Assembly (NCBI GenBank): GCA_016873735.1
Contig: VGWD01000019.1
Coordinates: forward strand, 1 to 42,268
From: Ignavibacteria bacterium
Lineage (GTDB): Bacteria > Bacteroidota > Ignavibacteria > Kapaibacteriales > UBA961
Direction of reading: 5' to 3'
Length of the DNA stretch: 42,268 bases
Shown in pieces: positions 17,633 through 26,165 of the stretch. The notes under the pieces are model-generated. The model saw only the letters and a program-made list of their open reading frames with translations, was not told the origin of the DNA and did no database searches. The translations under genes were made by a program, and so were the position numbers. Position 1 is the first letter of the stretch, and the number at the start of each line of letters is the position of its first letter.

Positions 17633-18901
17633 ATGAATATGGTACAGTTAACATCTTTCGATGGATTTGCAAAGCAGTTGATTGAAAACGGCATTGATGA
17701 TTCAGCAATTCAAGATGCTGGATTCAATAATGCACTTTCTGCATTGCAGAAACACGGGCTTCCAAGCCCTAAAAATGAAGAATGGAAATATTTTCCTTTA
17801 CCGACATTGCTTAAGCAGTCATACATGCCTGCATCAGTAGGTAAAACAGAATTTTCACCATCTTCTTTTCAGCCATATATCGAACAAGCGATTCATGTAG
17901 TACTTGTCAATGGTTTTCCTGCAAATCTTGATGAATTGTCTGTCGTACCCGGTCTTGAAATCGTTTCAAGAAAGAAATCCGGAGATCATTTATCTGATGA
18001 TCCTGTAAAAAATCCTTTTCCCCATTTGAATCGTTTGCTCTCTCAAGATGAAATTCTTATTCTTTTCAAAGCAGATTTTTCAAATAATAGACCTGTCCAT
18101 ATCATACATGTACTTCATGGCCAAGAATTCAATCCCATAATTATATCACCCTCAATTACAATGCATATTGAAGAGGGTATACATGCTTTTGTTATAGAGT
18201 CCTTTCATGCTGTGAAACTAACTGATGCCCTTGTTAATACTGCTGTTTCTATACTAGCAGGGAAAGGTTCGGAAATTCATCATGTGATTATAGAAGAGAA
18301 TCTTAGAGACATAGTTCAGATTTATAACTGCAATTCGATAGTGAAAGGAAATGCGAAGGTTCAAGATCATGTGATCATTCATGATTCCAATGCAGTGAGA
18401 AACACTATAACAGGTTCTTTGGTTGATCTGAATGCTACCTATAATATATTTGGAATTGTCTCCGCTAATGGCAAATCCTATGTTGATAACCATACTATTG
18501 TAGATCATGTTGCTCCCCATTGTGAAAGTAATGAAATGTATAAGCATTTACTTTCTGATTCATCCACAGCGATATTTAATGGAAAAATCTTTGTAAGAAA
18601 GGATGCTCAAAAGACGAATGCATATCAATCAAATAGAACATTGCTTTTAAGTCCGACATCTACCATAAATACAAAACCTCAACTTGAGATATTTGCTGAT
18701 GATGTCAAATGTTCTCATGGAGCCACTACAGGTTCAGTTGATGAAGAAGCACTTAATTATCTAAGGTCCAGAGGCATTTCAAGAGATGTTGCGATGAATC
18801 TTCTTACAGAGGCATTCATAGGAGAAGTAGTTCAAAAGATTGAATTGGACTCATTGAGATCTCACTATGAAGGATCAGCACTCTTGTCCAATAAGGCTTA
18901 A
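17633..18901 (+). CDS. sufD: Fe-S cluster assembly protein SufD
   Basis: 422 residues, a paralogue of SufB and partner in the SufBC2D complex. The N-terminal helical part (to about 100) carries N-E-E-W-K-Y-F. The beta-helix core follows, and the C-terminal CSHGATTGSVDEEALNYLRSRGI block contains the histidine implicated in cluster assembly. The frame extends upstream to 17603 inside sufC; I chose the ATG at 17633 because it lies just past the sufC stop (17639 is also possible). Confidence 0.95.
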   Translation: MNMVQLTSFDGFAKQLIENGIDDSAIQDAGFNNALSALQKHGLPSPKNEEWKYFPLPTLLKQSYMPASVGKTEFSPSSFQPYIEQAIHVVLVNGFPANLDELSVVPGLEIVSRKKSGDHLSDDPVKNPFPHLNRLLSQDEILILFKADFSNNRPVHIIHVLHGQEFNPIIISPSITMHIEEGIHAFVIESFHAVKLTDALVNTAVSILAGKGSEIHHVIIEENLRDIVQIYNCNSIVKGNAKVQDHVIIHDSNAVRNTITGSLVDLNATYNIFGIVSANGKSYVDNHTIVDHVAPHCESNEMYKHLLSDSSTAIFNGKIFVRKDAQKTNAYQSNRTLLLSPTSTINTKPQLEIFADDVKCSHGATTGSVDEEALNYLRSRGISRDVAMNLLTEAFIGEVVQKIELDSLRSHYEGSALLSNKA

Positions 18902-18904
18902 GAC

Positions 18905-20128
18905 ATGAATCACTCACTGATAGATGCATGGCGTTCTGATTTCCCGATTCTACAAAGTAGAATTCACGATCGTACGCTTGTATATTTAGATAATGCAGCC
19001 ACTACGCAAAAACCATCAGCTGTCATTCAGGCTATCAATGACTATTATTCAACTACAAATGCAAATGTTCACAGGGGAGTATATTCACTTGGTCAGCAAG
19101 CAACAGACTTGTTCGAGAATACAAGAGAAGCTGTCAGAAAATTTATAGGCGCAACTTCCACCTCCGAAATTATATTCACAAAAAGCGCAACAGAATCAAT
19201 AAATCTTGTAGCCTCTTCTTATGGTGAAGTACACTTCTCAGCCGGAGATGAGATAATCTTGACAATGATGGAACATCATGCAAATATCATTCCGTGGCAA
19301 GAGATATCAAAAAAGAAAGGTTGTACCATTAAAGTAGTTCCAATTCAACAGGATGGTACTCTTGACATTGAAGCATATAAAAATTTGTTTACATCCAAAA
19401 CAAAATTCGTTTCAATGGTATGGGTTTCAAATGCAATTGGTGTGGAAAATCCAATTTCTGATTTCATTAGAATTGCGCATGACCATAATGTACCCATACT
19501 GATAGATGCATCACAAAGAATTCAACATGCAAACATTGATGTTCAAAAAGAGGATTGTGACTTTTTAGTGTTTTCAGGACATAAAGTTTATGGTCCATCC
19601 GGAACCGGTATACTTTATGGAAAAGAACATTTACTAGAATATTTGCCACCATATCAGTCAGGTGGGGATATGATAAAAAAAGTCACTTTTGAAAAAACCA
19701 CTTTTGCAGATTTGCCCTCAAAGTTTGAAGCAGGAACCCCAAATATTGAGGGATTTATTGGTTTGGGTGCAGCTCTACAATATTTACAATCTATTGGGCT
19801 GGATGAAATTGCAAAACATGAATCCATGTTGATGAATTTTGCCATTGAGGCACTTCGGTCATTGGACTTCATTTCCATACTTGGATATAATGGTACTAAT
19901 GTTTCAGCGATTTCTTTTGTGATGGACACAGTACATCCTCATGATATAGCCAGTATCCTTGATAAAAAGGGGATTTGTGTGCGTGCCGGACATCATTGCG
20001 CTCACCCTTTGATGCAATTCTACAAAGTACCCTCAACCACGAGGATTTCTTTTGCTATGTATAGTACAGTAGATGAAATCGAAGTCTGCATAAAGGAATT
20101 AAAAGAGATTTATACATTATTTTCCTGA
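18905..20128 (+). CDS. sufS: Cysteine desulfurase SufS
   Basis: 407-residue class V aminotransferase fold enzyme that takes sulfur from cysteine for cluster assembly. PLP lysine K227 in SGHKVYGPSGTG; catalytic C367 in RAGHHCAHPLM (the short-loop group II form typical of SufS); cofactor residues in ATESINLV, MEHHANIIPW and LIDASQ. The last reads D-A-S-Q where D-G-A-Q is usual. It is the last gene of the SUF operon, 3 bases after sufD. SufE or SufU, needed for efficient sulfur transfer, is not in the window. Confidence 0.96.
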   Translation: MNHSLIDAWRSDFPILQSRIHDRTLVYLDNAATTQKPSAVIQAINDYYSTTNANVHRGVYSLGQQATDLFENTREAVRKFIGATSTSEIIFTKSATESINLVASSYGEVHFSAGDEIILTMMEHHANIIPWQEISKKKGCTIKVVPIQQDGTLDIEAYKNLFTSKTKFVSMVWVSNAIGVENPISDFIRIAHDHNVPILIDASQRIQHANIDVQKEDCDFLVFSGHKVYGPSGTGILYGKEHLLEYLPPYQSGGDMIKKVTFEKTTFADLPSKFEAGTPNIEGFIGLGAALQYLQSIGLDEIAKHESMLMNFAIEALRSLDFISILGYNGTNVSAISFVMDTVHPHDIASILDKKGICVRAGHHCAHPLMQFYKVPSTTRISFAMYSTVDEIEVCIKELKEIYTLFS

Positions 20129-20154
20129 AAAACACGCGTTATTCTAAAAAAGAC

Positions 20155-20184
20155 TTGGAATTTCATATACAATCCCTATTTTTG
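20155..20184 (+). promoter_or_regulatory. Bacteroidota-type promoter of rho
   Basis: TTG at 20155-20157, a 19-base spacer, and TATTTTTG at 20177-20184, matching TTG-N17-23-TAnnTTTG. The predicted start near 20191 gives a leader of about 106 bases before the rho ATG. Confidence 0.7.
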
Positions 20185-20234
20185 TATCAGCAGCTTTGCT
20201 ATAGTCATAAATAAGCCTAGCACGGGTAAAGGCT

Positions 20235-20280
20235 CCAATTTTCCCTCAAACATAACCTCTCCATAATCGATCATTGTTCC
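20235..20280 (+). promoter_or_regulatory. C-rich, G-poor rho leader (possible rut-like site)
   Basis: By direct count, these 46 bases contain 16 C and only 2 G. They lie in the predicted untranslated leader of rho, between promoter and ATG. Rho loads on unstructured C-rich, G-poor RNA, and rho genes of some bacteria repress themselves this way. The function here is inference. Confidence 0.35.
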
Positions 20281-20296
20281 ATTTTTTGGTTTTGTA

Positions 20297-21742
20297 ATGC
20301 GCACTCCGCGAAATACCACCAGATCAGGTGTGGGTACACCTAGACGTACTTCTCAGCAACATTCACATAGTTCTCATGATCATGAAAGGCAATCTTCTTA
20401 TCAAGATAGAACTCCAACTCATGAAAGACAAAGCTCACAAAATATATCAAGTGAAGCACATCAGTCTTCAGGTATAATCAATATTGCTGAACTGAAATCA
20501 AAAAAGATCGTTGAATTGACACGTATTGCCAAATCATTGGGTATAGAAGATTATAGCGATCTAAGGAAACAAGAATTGATCTTCAAAATCATTGAAGTTC
20601 AAACTCAAAAACAATCAAGAGATCAACAATCCGAAGGCACTCTTGGTGAGGGCGTTCTGGAAGTTCTTGGTGATGGATATGGATTTTTGAGAGCAGCAGA
20701 TTATAATTATTTACCATCTCCTGATGACATTTATGTTTCTCCTTCCCAAATCAAAAAATTTGGAATGAGAACAGGCGATACGATTCGTGGACATGTAAGG
20801 CCACCAAAAGAAGGCGAACGATTCTTTGCTTTGTTAAAAGTTGACTCGATCAATTTTGTATCACCGGATGTGATGCGTGATAGAACAATCTTTGATAATC
20901 TCACTCCTTTATATCCTGATAAGAAACTCATTCTAGAGACTACAAGAGCAGAATATCCGATGCGTATCATTGATCTTCTTGCTCCAATTGGAAAAGGCCA
21001 AAGAGGATTGATTGTATCTCCTCCAAAATCAGGTAAAACAGTTTTATTGCAAAAGATAGCAAATAGCATAGCGAGAAATCATCCTGAAGTAAAATTGATA
21101 GTACTGCTTATCGATGAAAGACCTGAAGAGGTAACAGATATGCAACGTTCAGTCCGTGCTGAAGTTATTTCTTCAACATTTGATGAACCACCAGAGCGCC
21201 ATGTTCAAGTTGCAGATATGGTTCTTGAGAAGGCAAAGAGATTGGTTGAAGCAAAACAAGATGTTGTTGTATTGCTCGATTCTATTACACGTTTGGCACG
21301 TGCGCATAATACCGTCATCCCTCATTCCGGAAAAATCCTTTCCGGCGGTGTAGATGCGAATGCATTACATAAGCCCAAACGTTTCTTTGGTGCCGCTAGA
21401 AATATTGAAGAAGGCGGATCTTTGACAATCATAGCAACAGCATTGATTGATACAGGTTCAAGGATGGATGAGGTTATCTTTGAAGAATTCAAAGGTACCG
21501 GAAATATGGAACTTGTATTGGATCGTAAGCTGGCTGAACGTAGGATATTCCCTGCGATCGACGTCAATAGATCAAGTACAAGACACGATGAGTTATTGCT
21601 TTCACAGGAAGAATTAGCGAGAGTTTGGATTCTTCGCAAAGTATTAAGTGAATTCACAAGTATTGAAGCTATGGAATTGCTATTGTCAAAGTTAGAAAGT
21701 ACAAAAGACAATAGGGAATTTCTGCAAGTGATGAACTCATGA
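20297..21742 (+). CDS. rho: Transcription termination factor Rho
   Basis: 481-residue hexameric RNA helicase, about 60 longer than E. coli Rho. Residues 1-58 are a low-complexity, Ser/Gln/His/Arg-rich tail. The Rho N-terminal helical domain ([21 protein letters not shown]) follows at 61-100. The RNA-binding cold-shock-like domain ([16 protein letters not shown]) begins near 117. The motor domain has the P-loop SPPKSGKT (241-248), [26 protein letters not shown] (arginine finger region) and the Q/R-loop [18 protein letters not shown]. All catalytic motifs are intact. The extra N-terminal tail resembles the disordered insertions seen in other Rho proteins. Confidence 0.97.
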   Translation: MRTPRNTTRSGVGTPRRTSQQHSHSSHDHERQSSYQDRTPTHERQSSQNISSEAHQSSGIINIAELKSKKIVELTRIAKSLGIEDYSDLRKQELIFKIIEVQTQKQSRDQQSEGTLGEGVLEVLGDGYGFLRAADYNYLPSPDDIYVSPSQIKKFGMRTGDTIRGHVRPPKEGERFFALLKVDSINFVSPDVMRDRTIFDNLTPLYPDKKLILETTRAEYPMRIIDLLAPIGKGQRGLIVSPPKSGKTVLLQKIANSIARNHPEVKLIVLLIDERPEEVTDMQRSVRAEVISSTFDEPPERHVQVADMVLEKAKRLVEAKQDVVVLLDSITRLARAHNTVIPHSGKILSGGVDANALHKPKRFFGAARNIEEGGSLTIIATALIDTGSRMDEVIFEEFKGTGNMELVLDRKLAERRIFPAIDVNRSSTRHDELLLSQEELARVWILRKVLSEFTSIEAMELLLSKLESTKDNREFLQVMNS

Positions 21743-21782
21743 TCTTCGGAAATTCTGTAAACAATGGCAAGTGATATTGGAT

Positions 21783-22916
21783 ATGTTTACAATTTTCCTC
21801 TGTTTTCTAGCCGGTGTTCTTACACTATTGTGCTTGGTATCCATTTATAATTATTTCACTTTTGCCAAAGTGAAAAGAGTTCTGGATACACACTCTCTGT
21901 TGCCATTTGTTTCGATACTCGTTCCTGCTAGAAATGAAGCTCGTTGCATACGAGAATGCATAGAGAGTCTAGCCAATCAAATTTATCCAAATTATGAAAT
22001 TATCATTTTGGATGATGATTCATCAGATGATACCCCACGCATTTTGGATGAACTTCAATCATTGTATCCACAGCTCATTTCGGTCATACACTCACATGAG
22101 TTACCCGATTCTTGGATAGGGAAATCTCATGCATGTCATGTATTGTCGAGATATGCGAAAGGTGATTATCTGCTGTTTACTGATGCCGACACAGTCCACT
22201 CTCCATATGCTCTTAATTCTTTGGTTCAGGGTGCTCAAGAAATGCAAGTAGATTTGCTTACGGCAATCCCATATCAAACATTGACTTCTATTTGGGAACA
22301 TCTTATGGTGCCTTTCATGCATGTTCTCTATCATGGGTATCTTCCAAATTCATTTATTTACACTAAAAAGAATTCCTCTTTCCTAGCTGCAAATGGACAA
22401 ATTATGTTGTTTCATGCAGATGCATATGATGCTATTGGTGGACATGAATCCGTTAAAAACAGTATGGTTGAAGACATAGATATTGCTAGAAACATTAAAG
22501 AATCAGGTGCAAAAGTAGTTCTCGCGAATGCTACCTCATTAGTTTCTTGTTCTATGTATACAGGATTTGAAGATGTCTTTAAGGGATTTTCAAAAAACTT
22601 CTTTGCCGGTTTTCAAAGAAAACATATTCCATTTGTTATATTCCTCATTCACATAATGAGTATATACGTATTACCGGTCATACTACTTATCATTTCTTTG
22701 ATTACAGAAAATGCTTCTTTGTTGATTTGGAGTATTGTATTGCTCATGCAAGGAATGTTGATACGCCTGCTCTCTACAATGCAGTTTAGATTGCCTTTAT
22801 TACACATAATTCTTCAACCGTTTAGTGCTCTATTCGCAATCATCATTGGTTGCAATTCATTATTGTGGTCTATGCCCGGTAAGAGTACAGTTTGGAAGAA
22901 TAGAGTCTATCATTGA
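21783..22916 (+). CDS. Membrane-associated family 2 glycosyltransferase
   Basis: 377 residues. An N-terminal membrane helix (about 2-24) is followed by a GT2 (GT-A fold) catalytic domain: PFVSILVPARNEARCIRECIESL, DDDSSDDTP, the metal-binding TDADT, then a G-G-H-E-S-V-x-N-S-M-V-E-D-I-D-I-A acceptor/base region. Three or four hydrophobic helices complete the C-terminus. The layout is that of HpnB/CrtQ-type transferases acting on lipid-linked or isoprenoid substrates, but no hopanoid or carotenoid genes are nearby, so the substrate is open. A GTG at 21771 would add four residues; I prefer the ATG. It follows rho after a 40-base gap. Confidence 0.82.
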   Translation: MFTIFLCFLAGVLTLLCLVSIYNYFTFAKVKRVLDTHSLLPFVSILVPARNEARCIRECIESLANQIYPNYEIIILDDDSSDDTPRILDELQSLYPQLISVIHSHELPDSWIGKSHACHVLSRYAKGDYLLFTDADTVHSPYALNSLVQGAQEMQVDLLTAIPYQTLTSIWEHLMVPFMHVLYHGYLPNSFIYTKKNSSFLAANGQIMLFHADAYDAIGGHESVKNSMVEDIDIARNIKESGAKVVLANATSLVSCSMYTGFEDVFKGFSKNFFAGFQRKHIPFVIFLIHIMSIYVLPVILLIISLITENASLLIWSIVLLMQGMLIRLLSTMQFRLPLLHIILQPFSALFAIIIGCNSLLWSMPGKSTVWKNRVYH

Positions 22917-22931
22917 TTTTATGGAGTAGCC

Positions 22932-23324
22932 ATGCTTGATACATTGATGGACATTTTGCTATTTCGTTTGCATAAACAACATGCAGATGGCAAAACCCCT
23001 CGGCTTACAACAGGTACAGTAGTATTGGGTGGTCTGATACGACTTTCAATATTGGTCTTGACAATGTGGTGGATTTCAGATGTTTGGGAATTCCATCAGT
23101 TTTGGCCTCTATTTTCTATTATGGTTGTCATGATTGTGTTTTATCCTGCTTATAGAGAACTGTCCATGTTTTCAGATTCAGTGGAATCTTTAAAAGAAAG
23201 TACAATGTGTGGAAGTTGTATGCATTTTGAATCTTCCGCGCAAATATGTTCCAAGTATGATGAACATATTACCGAGGATCATATTCCATGCGAAGGAATA
23301 GATTGGGAACCATATTCACATTAA
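22932..23324 (+). CDS. Two-helix membrane protein with a four-cysteine tail
   Basis: 130 residues, not recognised by name. Membrane segments lie at about 28-47 and 57-74. The hydrophilic C-terminus then carries C93-x2-C96-x9-C106-x13-C120, with P-C-E-G-x-D-W-x-P after the last Cys. The spacing would fit a zinc or Fe-S site on one membrane face. The start is set by the ATG 22932 preceded by GGAG at 22923-22926. It sits between the glycosyltransferase (15-base gap) and the RluA gene (5-base gap), so it is probably co-transcribed with them. Confidence 0.7.
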   Translation: MLDTLMDILLFRLHKQHADGKTPRLTTGTVVLGGLIRLSILVLTMWWISDVWEFHQFWPLFSIMVVMIVFYPAYRELSMFSDSVESLKESTMCGSCMHFESSAQICSKYDEHITEDHIPCEGIDWEPYSH

Positions 23325-23329
23325 ACAGT

Positions 23330-24088
23330 ATGAAGCCAGAAATTCTCTATGATGATGAATCTATCGTAATCGTATCAAAACCGGCAGGAATGTTGACTAT
23401 TCCTGATCGATTCGATAAAGACTTTCCGAATGTTCGTGCTTACTTATTAAGTGTGTATGATGGGATATTCACAGTACATAGATTGGATAGAGACACAAGC
23501 GGAGTTATCATCTTTGCGAAGAATGCAGAAGCTCATAAACATCTAAGCATGCAATTCGAACATCAAACTGTCGAAAAAACATATACTGCAATAGTGCGAG
23601 GTATAGTTTCGAAAGATGATCAAGAAATTGATATCCCATTGATAGCAGATACTAGAAAGAAAGGGTTGATGAGGCCATCTGCAAGAGGTAAAGAGTCTTT
23701 TACATCCGTGCATGTGGTAAAGAGATTTAGGATTGCTTCCCTATTGGAATGTAAACCAAAAACAGGTCGTCTACATCAAATTAGAGTCCATCTTTCAGCG
23801 ATCGGATATCCATTATTAGTTGATTCGGACTATGGTAGCAGTTCTGAATTTAAGCTTTCGACAATCAAAAGAAAGTACAATGTAGGGAAGTATCAAGAAG
23901 AAAGACCCCTGCTCTCAAGAACACCTTTACATTCTTCTTCTATATCTTTCATTCACCCTATAAGTGAGGTAAAGGTTATATTCAATGCAGAGTTGCCTAA
24001 AGATATGACTGCAACAATCAATGTATTAAACAAATATGCTCCCTATAAATCTTTCGATTCCCTGAGTTCTTATGATGAATGGTTATAA
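23330..24088 (+). CDS. RluA-family 23S/tRNA pseudouridine synthase
   Basis: 252 residues. Isomerises uridine in RNA. The catalytic HRLDRDTSG (50-58) holds the Asp nucleophile D53. Supporting motifs are LYDDESIVIVSKPAGML at the N-terminus, AIVRG, KPKTGRLHQIRVHLSAIGYPLLVDSDYG and LHSSSISFIHP. There is no S4 RNA-binding domain in front, so RluA/RluC substrate choice cannot be deduced. The frame extends upstream to 23288 within the preceding gene; the ATG at 23330 starts the conserved region. It converges on pyrE with only two bases between the stops. Confidence 0.9.
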   Translation: MKPEILYDDESIVIVSKPAGMLTIPDRFDKDFPNVRAYLLSVYDGIFTVHRLDRDTSGVIIFAKNAEAHKHLSMQFEHQTVEKTYTAIVRGIVSKDDQEIDIPLIADTRKKGLMRPSARGKESFTSVHVVKRFRIASLLECKPKTGRLHQIRVHLSAIGYPLLVDSDYGSSSEFKLSTIKRKYNVGKYQEERPLLSRTPLHSSSISFIHPISEVKVIFNAELPKDMTATINVLNKYAPYKSFDSLSSYDEWL

Positions 24089-24090
24089 AT

Positions 24091-24612
24091 TCAAGATTGT
24101 TTTAATTCTTCCATTGTAAACAAAGAAATCAGTGGAATTCCTGCCTCTTGTAATGCTTCACTTCCACCTTGTTGTCTATTGATAACGCAAATACAACAAA
24201 GAATATGGGCTCCGGCTTTTCTCAAATCTTCGGCACTTAGTATTACTTGTCCACCGCTTGTAATAACATCCTCAATGATGACAATCTTTTTTCCTGCTAT
24301 ATCGGCTCCTTCATTTACTTTTCTTGTACCATAATCCTTCGCTTTTTTACGAATGAATGCACATGGAAGACTGGTATGAAGACTAATTGATGTAGCTATC
24401 GGAATACCACCCATTTCCAATCCGGCAAGAACTTCGCAATCTGATGGAATCAATTCACTCATATTGGTAGCAATATGCTTCAAGATATCAGGATTTGCTT
24501 CAAACAAATATTTATCAAAATATTCATTACTTATCTTGCCTGAACGAAGTAAAAATTCTCCGGTTAAATGAGAAGTATCAAATATAATCTTAGCTAAATC
24601 ATTGCGATTCAT
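24091..24612 (-). CDS. pyrE: Orotate phosphoribosyltransferase
   Basis: 173 residues. Joins orotate to PRPP to give OMP, step five of pyrimidine synthesis. The PRPP-binding loop IIEDVITSGGQ (about 112-122), the catalytic flexible-loop RKKAKDYGT, and the early FLLRSGKISNEYFDKY strand are clear. It is shorter than E. coli PyrE (213) and matches the compact form of the enzyme. It is the only - strand gene between 1 and 27 kb, divergent from the PgsA-PgpA gene and convergent with rluA. The other pathway genes seen (carB, pyrB) lie apart. Confidence 0.93.
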   Translation of the reverse strand: MNRNDLAKIIFDTSHLTGEFLLRSGKISNEYFDKYLFEANPDILKHIATNMSELIPSDCEVLAGLEMGGIPIATSISLHTSLPCAFIRKKAKDYGTRKVNEGADIAGKKIVIIEDVITSGGQVILSAEDLRKAGAHILCCICVINRQQGGSEALQEAGIPLISLFTMEELKQS

Positions 24613-24633
24613 GTAGAGTAATTCCTTTTATGA

Positions 24634-24662
24634 TTGAATAATGCCAATTTACTCTATTTTTG
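24634..24662 (+). promoter_or_regulatory. Bacteroidota-type promoter of the PgsA-PgpA gene
   Basis: TTG at 24634-24636, an 18-base spacer and TATTTTTG at 24655-24662. Predicted transcription starts near 24669, so the leader before the ATG at 24686 would be only about 16 bases. Confidence 0.65.
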
Positions 24663-24685
24663 TGAAGCATCAATTCTAATTGAAC

Positions 24686-25729
24686 ATGACTTATTCACTG
24701 CCAAATATATTGAGCTTCCTTCGAGTTCTGATCGCTCCATTTGTCTATCAAATGATTCGCTCCGGAGATCATTCATTGATAATATATGCCTTAGTTATCT
24801 ACTCAATCGGGGCCATAACGGATTATCTAGATGGATTGATTGCCAGAAAATGGGAAAATACTTCTTCTTTTGGTTCATTTTTGGACCCAATCGCCGATAA
24901 AGTTCTAACAAATGCAGCTCTACTAGGACTTATGGCAATAGATATCATTGCACCTTGGATCATCATCATTATTATTGGTCGAGATATATTTATCACACTT
25001 TTGAGAATCTATGCCGACAGACATAGTATGCCCATAATAACTTCATTTACCGCAAAAGTGAAGACAGCAATTCAACTGACTTGTTCTATCATCATCCTTT
25101 TAATTTTGTCTCTGGAATTAGGAACTCAATTGATTTATTCATACGGTTATGTAATCGACATCATAATGTATGGTATTGCGTTTCTAACAGTATATACTTC
25201 TGTTGAATACTGTTTTCAAAATAAACTCCTCCTGAATCATCTATTGATTGAACCACGTATTCCCGGTTTAAAAACGATGATTGCAACTTGTTTCGGAATA
25301 GGGTATAGTCCTTTTGCACCTGGTACTATAGCATCGGTAATGTCGATTTTAGTTACAATTTTGCCAATTAGCCACTTCCAGCTTCAAATTGTAACTGTAA
25401 TAGCAATCATATTGGCCATACCATCAATTCGTTATGTTGAATCACTTCATGGTGATGATTCATCAGTGATTGTGATTGATGAAGTTATCGGAATGTGGAT
25501 AATTCTATCTGTGGATTTTGTTACCTATACTCCCGGAATATTAGTTCTAGCATTATTTCTATTTCGTCTATTTGATATTTTTAAACCCTTTCCAATCAAT
25601 ATCATCAATCGTAAAAAAGGAGCATTTTGGGTTTTGGCTGATGATATTGTTGCTGCCTTTTTGACTATTGCCTTTTTATACGGTTTTATGATTATTCAAA
25701 TCGGCTCAAATCTACTATTGATGCGGTAA
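24686..25729 (+). CDS. Fusion of phosphatidylglycerophosphate synthase (PgsA) and phosphatidylglycerophosphatase A (PgpA)
   Basis: 347 residues. The N-terminal half (1-185) is a CDP-alcohol phosphatidyltransferase with the whole signature: D46, D49, G50, A53, R54, G63, D67 and D71, plus further helices. The C-terminal half (about 194-347) is PgpA: GIGYSPFAPGT (about 204-214), VIVIDEVIGMW (about 262-272), FRLFDIFKPFPI (about 294-305) and LADDIVAAF (about 317-325). PgpA removes the phosphate from the product of PgsA, so the fused enzyme would run two successive steps to phosphatidylglycerol. No stop or frameshift separates the halves. The start is the ATG at 24686; the TTG at 24680 would sit almost on the predicted 5' end. 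The usual PgpA G before the final V-A-G is an A here. Confidence 0.88.
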   Translation: MTYSLPNILSFLRVLIAPFVYQMIRSGDHSLIIYALVIYSIGAITDYLDGLIARKWENTSSFGSFLDPIADKVLTNAALLGLMAIDIIAPWIIIIIIGRDIFITLLRIYADRHSMPIITSFTAKVKTAIQLTCSIIILLILSLELGTQLIYSYGYVIDIIMYGIAFLTVYTSVEYCFQNKLLLNHLLIEPRIPGLKTMIATCFGIGYSPFAPGTIASVMSILVTILPISHFQLQIVTVIAIILAIPSIRYVESLHGDDSSVIVIDEVIGMWIILSVDFVTYTPGILVLALFLFRLFDIFKPFPINIINRKKGAFWVLADDIVAAFLTIAFLYGFMIIQIGSNLLLMR

Positions 25730-25842
25730 GTCAAAGATTAAAAAAATCAATATATTTTAAAAAGTATTTGGCAATTAGGTCATCTATATGCTAAATTGCA
25801 TTTGTAATTCGTTATTGCATAATGTGTTTATGGAGTAGTTCA

Positions 25843-26145
25843 ATGAATAAACAAGAACTCATTGCTGCCGTTGCTGAAGATACCGGCATGTCAAAAGTCG
25901 CTGCTGAAAGAGCAGTAAACAGTGTTTTCGAAACAATCACTGCACAACTTGGAGTTGGTGATTCTGTTGCTCTTCTTGGCTTTGGTACTTTTGGTGCCAG
26001 CCATCGTAAAGCACGTGAAGGTGTGAATCCTCGCACAGGTGAATCTCTCAAGATTCCTGCACGCAATGTTCCAAAGTTCTCACCTGGAAAAGCTCTTAAA
26101 GAGGTCGTAAATTCTCCTAAAGCTAAAAAAGCAATTAAGAAATAA
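25843..26145 (+). CDS. HU-family DNA-binding protein
   Basis: 100-residue histone-like protein that bends DNA. The family pattern is full: MNKQELIAAVAEDTGMSK, helix to VFETI, then GFGTFGASHRKAREGVNPRTGE for the beta-arm with NPRTGE, and P-x-F-x-P-G-K-A-L-K. A lysine/alanine tail (AKKAIKK) extends the C-terminus slightly. The ATG 25843 is chosen over the upstream GTG-type extension because the domain begins there and GGAG stands 9-12 bases before it. A promoter is likely in 25760-25800 (TTG, 21 bases, TAAATTGC), but the match is weak. A strong terminator follows. Confidence 0.95.
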   Translation: MNKQELIAAVAEDTGMSKVAAERAVNSVFETITAQLGVGDSVALLGFGTFGASHRKAREGVNPRTGESLKIPARNVPKFSPGKALKEVVNSPKAKKAIKK

Positions 26146-26165
26146 TGATCACGAAAGACTTACAT

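Noticed and set aside
21783-22916. Naming the glycosyltransferase HpnB or CrtQ
   Set aside because: The layout fits, but no hopanoid or carotenoid genes are present in the window, so only family 2 is claimed.
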